Source: Alphaproteobacteria bacterium UBA6347 (GTDB lineage: Bacteria > Pseudomonadota > Alphaproteobacteria > CAAGCB01 > CAG-977). From it: a DNA stretch of 6,088 nt. The notes under the pieces were generated by a model. The model saw nothing but the letters and a program-made list of their open reading frames with translations. It was not told the DNA's origin and made no database searches. A program made the translations under genes and the position numbers. Positions 5,045 to 6,088 of the stretch are shown here, one piece after another. The stretch covers positions 2,252-8,339 of the forward strand of contig DJRZ01000074.1 in assembly GCA_002440235.1 (NCBI GenBank), given 5' to 3'. Numbering within the stretch: position 1 is the first letter of the stretch; every line of letters starts with the position of its first letter.

Positions 5045-6088
5045 TTATTCGAAACCGCCTTTTCCGGTAAATTCCTGATACATGCGCAGGGCGAACGAAT
5101 CGGTCATGCCGCTGACGTAATCGACGATTTTTTGGAATTTTTCATAGGCGTTTCCAGCCGATTTCAAAATCTCCGCGTCCTTTTTTTTCGAACAGATCAG
5201 GGAAATGATCTTGTTGTTTTTGGACGTTCCCTTTTCGTCTGGCGAAAGGCTGAAAACGGCGTCTGTCAAAATGTTCAGCAGATAGGTGATCACCGTGCCG
5301 CCCAGCAGTTCGCGTTTTAAAACGGATTTGTGGGAAAAATTGATGTCGCCCAAAACTTTGAACACTTCGCGTATAGCCGCCGAATCCGACACCGACAGCA
5401 AATCTCGTTGGAAATCGCCGTTCGCGATGCTTTCGATGTTGCCGCAGAACGTTTTGACGACGTCGCGAATCATTTTGCTTTGCATGGCGATGCGGAATTG
5501 CTGGACGAACAGTTCCTTGTCGTCGTCAAAGGAATATCCTTTTTCGATCAGCTTTTGCAATTCGGTTTCGCCGTCGGTTCCTTTGAATTTTTCCCGCAAG
5601 TCCTCCAGCCGGATCAGATCCAGCTTGCAGCCGTCTTCGATGTCGCAAACGGAATAGGCGATGTCGTCGGCGGATTCTACCAGATAGGTCAGGGGGTGCC
5701 GCTGTCCAGCCGCCAAGCCCAGTTCCGCGGTGATTTTTTGATAAGCTTCCCGTTCGGAACAAAAGTATCCGAACTTCTTTTGAAACGGATTGCCCGTCTT
5801 TTTGTTCCCGTCAATCGAGGAAAAAGGATATTTGACGACCGTCCCCAGCAGGGCGAACGTCAGATTGAACGAATTGCCGTGCCGGTTCGGCGCCAGACTT
5901 TTCAGAACGCGGAATCCCTGCGCGTTGCCGTCGAAGTTTTCGAAATCCGCCTGTTGACAGGGCGTCAGCGTCCGGTACGCTTTGCCGGTTTCGGACGCCG
6001 CGTCCGTTTTTGTTTTGCGGAAAAAGTTGCGGACGCTCTCTTCGCCGAAATGACCGAACGGCGGGTTGCCGATGTCGTGAACCAATCC
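5045..6088 (-). CDS. dgt: Deoxyguanosinetriphosphate triphosphohydrolase (dGTPase), partial at its N-terminus
   Basis: The enzyme hydrolyses dGTP (and in many relatives other dNTPs) to the nucleoside and triphosphate in the cytoplasm, shaping dNTP pools. The frame is open to the window edge (347 residues visible plus TAA at 5045-5047). The TTG at 6085 is internal, not a start; with typical lengths of about 430-500, roughly 90-150 residues are missing. Visible family marks: HDIGNPPFGHFGEE at 4-17 holds the HD metal pair, and FDGNAQGFRVL (52-62) is a conserved Dgt segment. NLTFALLGTVVKYP (75-88) and KKFGYFCSE (104-112) are also typical. ESADDIAYSVCDIEDG (138-153) carries the downstream Asp metal ligand, and the C-terminal segment DYVSGMTDSFALRMYQE is characteristic. 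The first His of the H...HD...D set lies outside the window. No intrinsic terminator is evident in the roughly 90 bases before the metallopeptidase ATG, so the two could be partly co-transcribed. Nothing visible suggests truncation or loss of function. Confidence 0.95.
   Translation of the reverse strand, partial: GLVHDIGNPPFGHFGEESVRNFFRKTKTDAASETGKAYRTLTPCQQADFENFDGNAQGFRVLKSLAPNRHGNSFNLTFALLGTVVKYPFSSIDGNKKTGNPFQKKFGYFCSEREAYQKITAELGLAAGQRHPLTYLVESADDIAYSVCDIEDGCKLDLIRLEDLREKFKGTDGETELQKLIEKGYSFDDDKELFVQQFRIAMQSKMIRDVVKTFCGNIESIANGDFQRDLLSVSDSAAIREVFKVLGDINFSHKSVLKRELLGGTVITYLLNILTDAVFSLSPDEKGTSKNNKIISLICSKKKDAEILKSAGNAYEKFQKIVDYVSGMTDSFALRMYQEFTGKGGFE

Noticed and set aside
4205..5078. 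Several plus-strand open frames (about 120-150 codons) antisense to the metallopeptidase gene
   Set aside because: They overlap one another and a gene with perfect SD and promoter, and show no motifs or ribosome binding sites of their own.

Overview
The window looks like a piece of a Gram-negative bacterial chromosome of roughly 50-55% G+C. It is gene-dense, and two of its enzymes are exported, one with a Tat signal and one with a Sec-type signal. The dGTPase and the AraC_N-type regulator suggest a proteobacterium. The pair of putative metallopeptidases resembles a family I associate, from memory only, with uncultured gut-type alphaproteobacteria. That taxonomic guess is weak. I saw no rRNA, tRNA, CRISPR array, insertion sequence or phage gene.

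Layout, left to right. (1) Bases 1-681, plus strand: the C-terminal part of a gene cut by the window edge, followed by a clear intrinsic terminator. (2) Bases 817-3845: a three-gene module. A Tat-type iron-sulfur-flavoprotein-like oxidoreductase (minus, 862-1602) is divergent from an AraC-family regulator (plus, 1777-2664). The regulator converges on a secreted alpha/beta hydrolase with a cysteine nucleophile (minus, 2700-3752). (3) Bases 3866-4951, minus: a putative HExxH metallopeptidase with its own near-consensus sigma70 promoter. (4) Bases 5045-6088, minus: a dGTPase (dgt) whose N-terminal coding part lies beyond the window. No stretch longer than about 180 bases lacks a gene.

The most notable signal is a roughly 50-bp element that occurs twice, at 1659-1709 and 3796-3845. 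Both copies have the same orientation and lie about 45-55 bp upstream of the starts of the flavoprotein and hydrolase genes. The copies share an identical 19-bp core and an identical 13-bp block containing the palindrome CCGCGCGCGG. The simplest reading is that this is the operator of the AraC-family regulator encoded between them. The three genes would then form a small regulon: a sensor-regulator, an exported flavin/iron-sulfur reductase and an exported hydrolase. This resembles the E. coli arrangement in which the AraC-type YqhC sits beside the aldehyde reductase genes it controls. The inducer here is unknown; reactive small molecules are a guess.

The second observation is that the partial gene at the left edge and the metallopeptidase at 3866-4951 appear to be related. 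The left gene opens exactly where the family's presumed third zinc ligand lies, and a conserved F-K-x-W-Y segment follows in both. The three-gene module therefore sits between two members of the same poorly characterised family.
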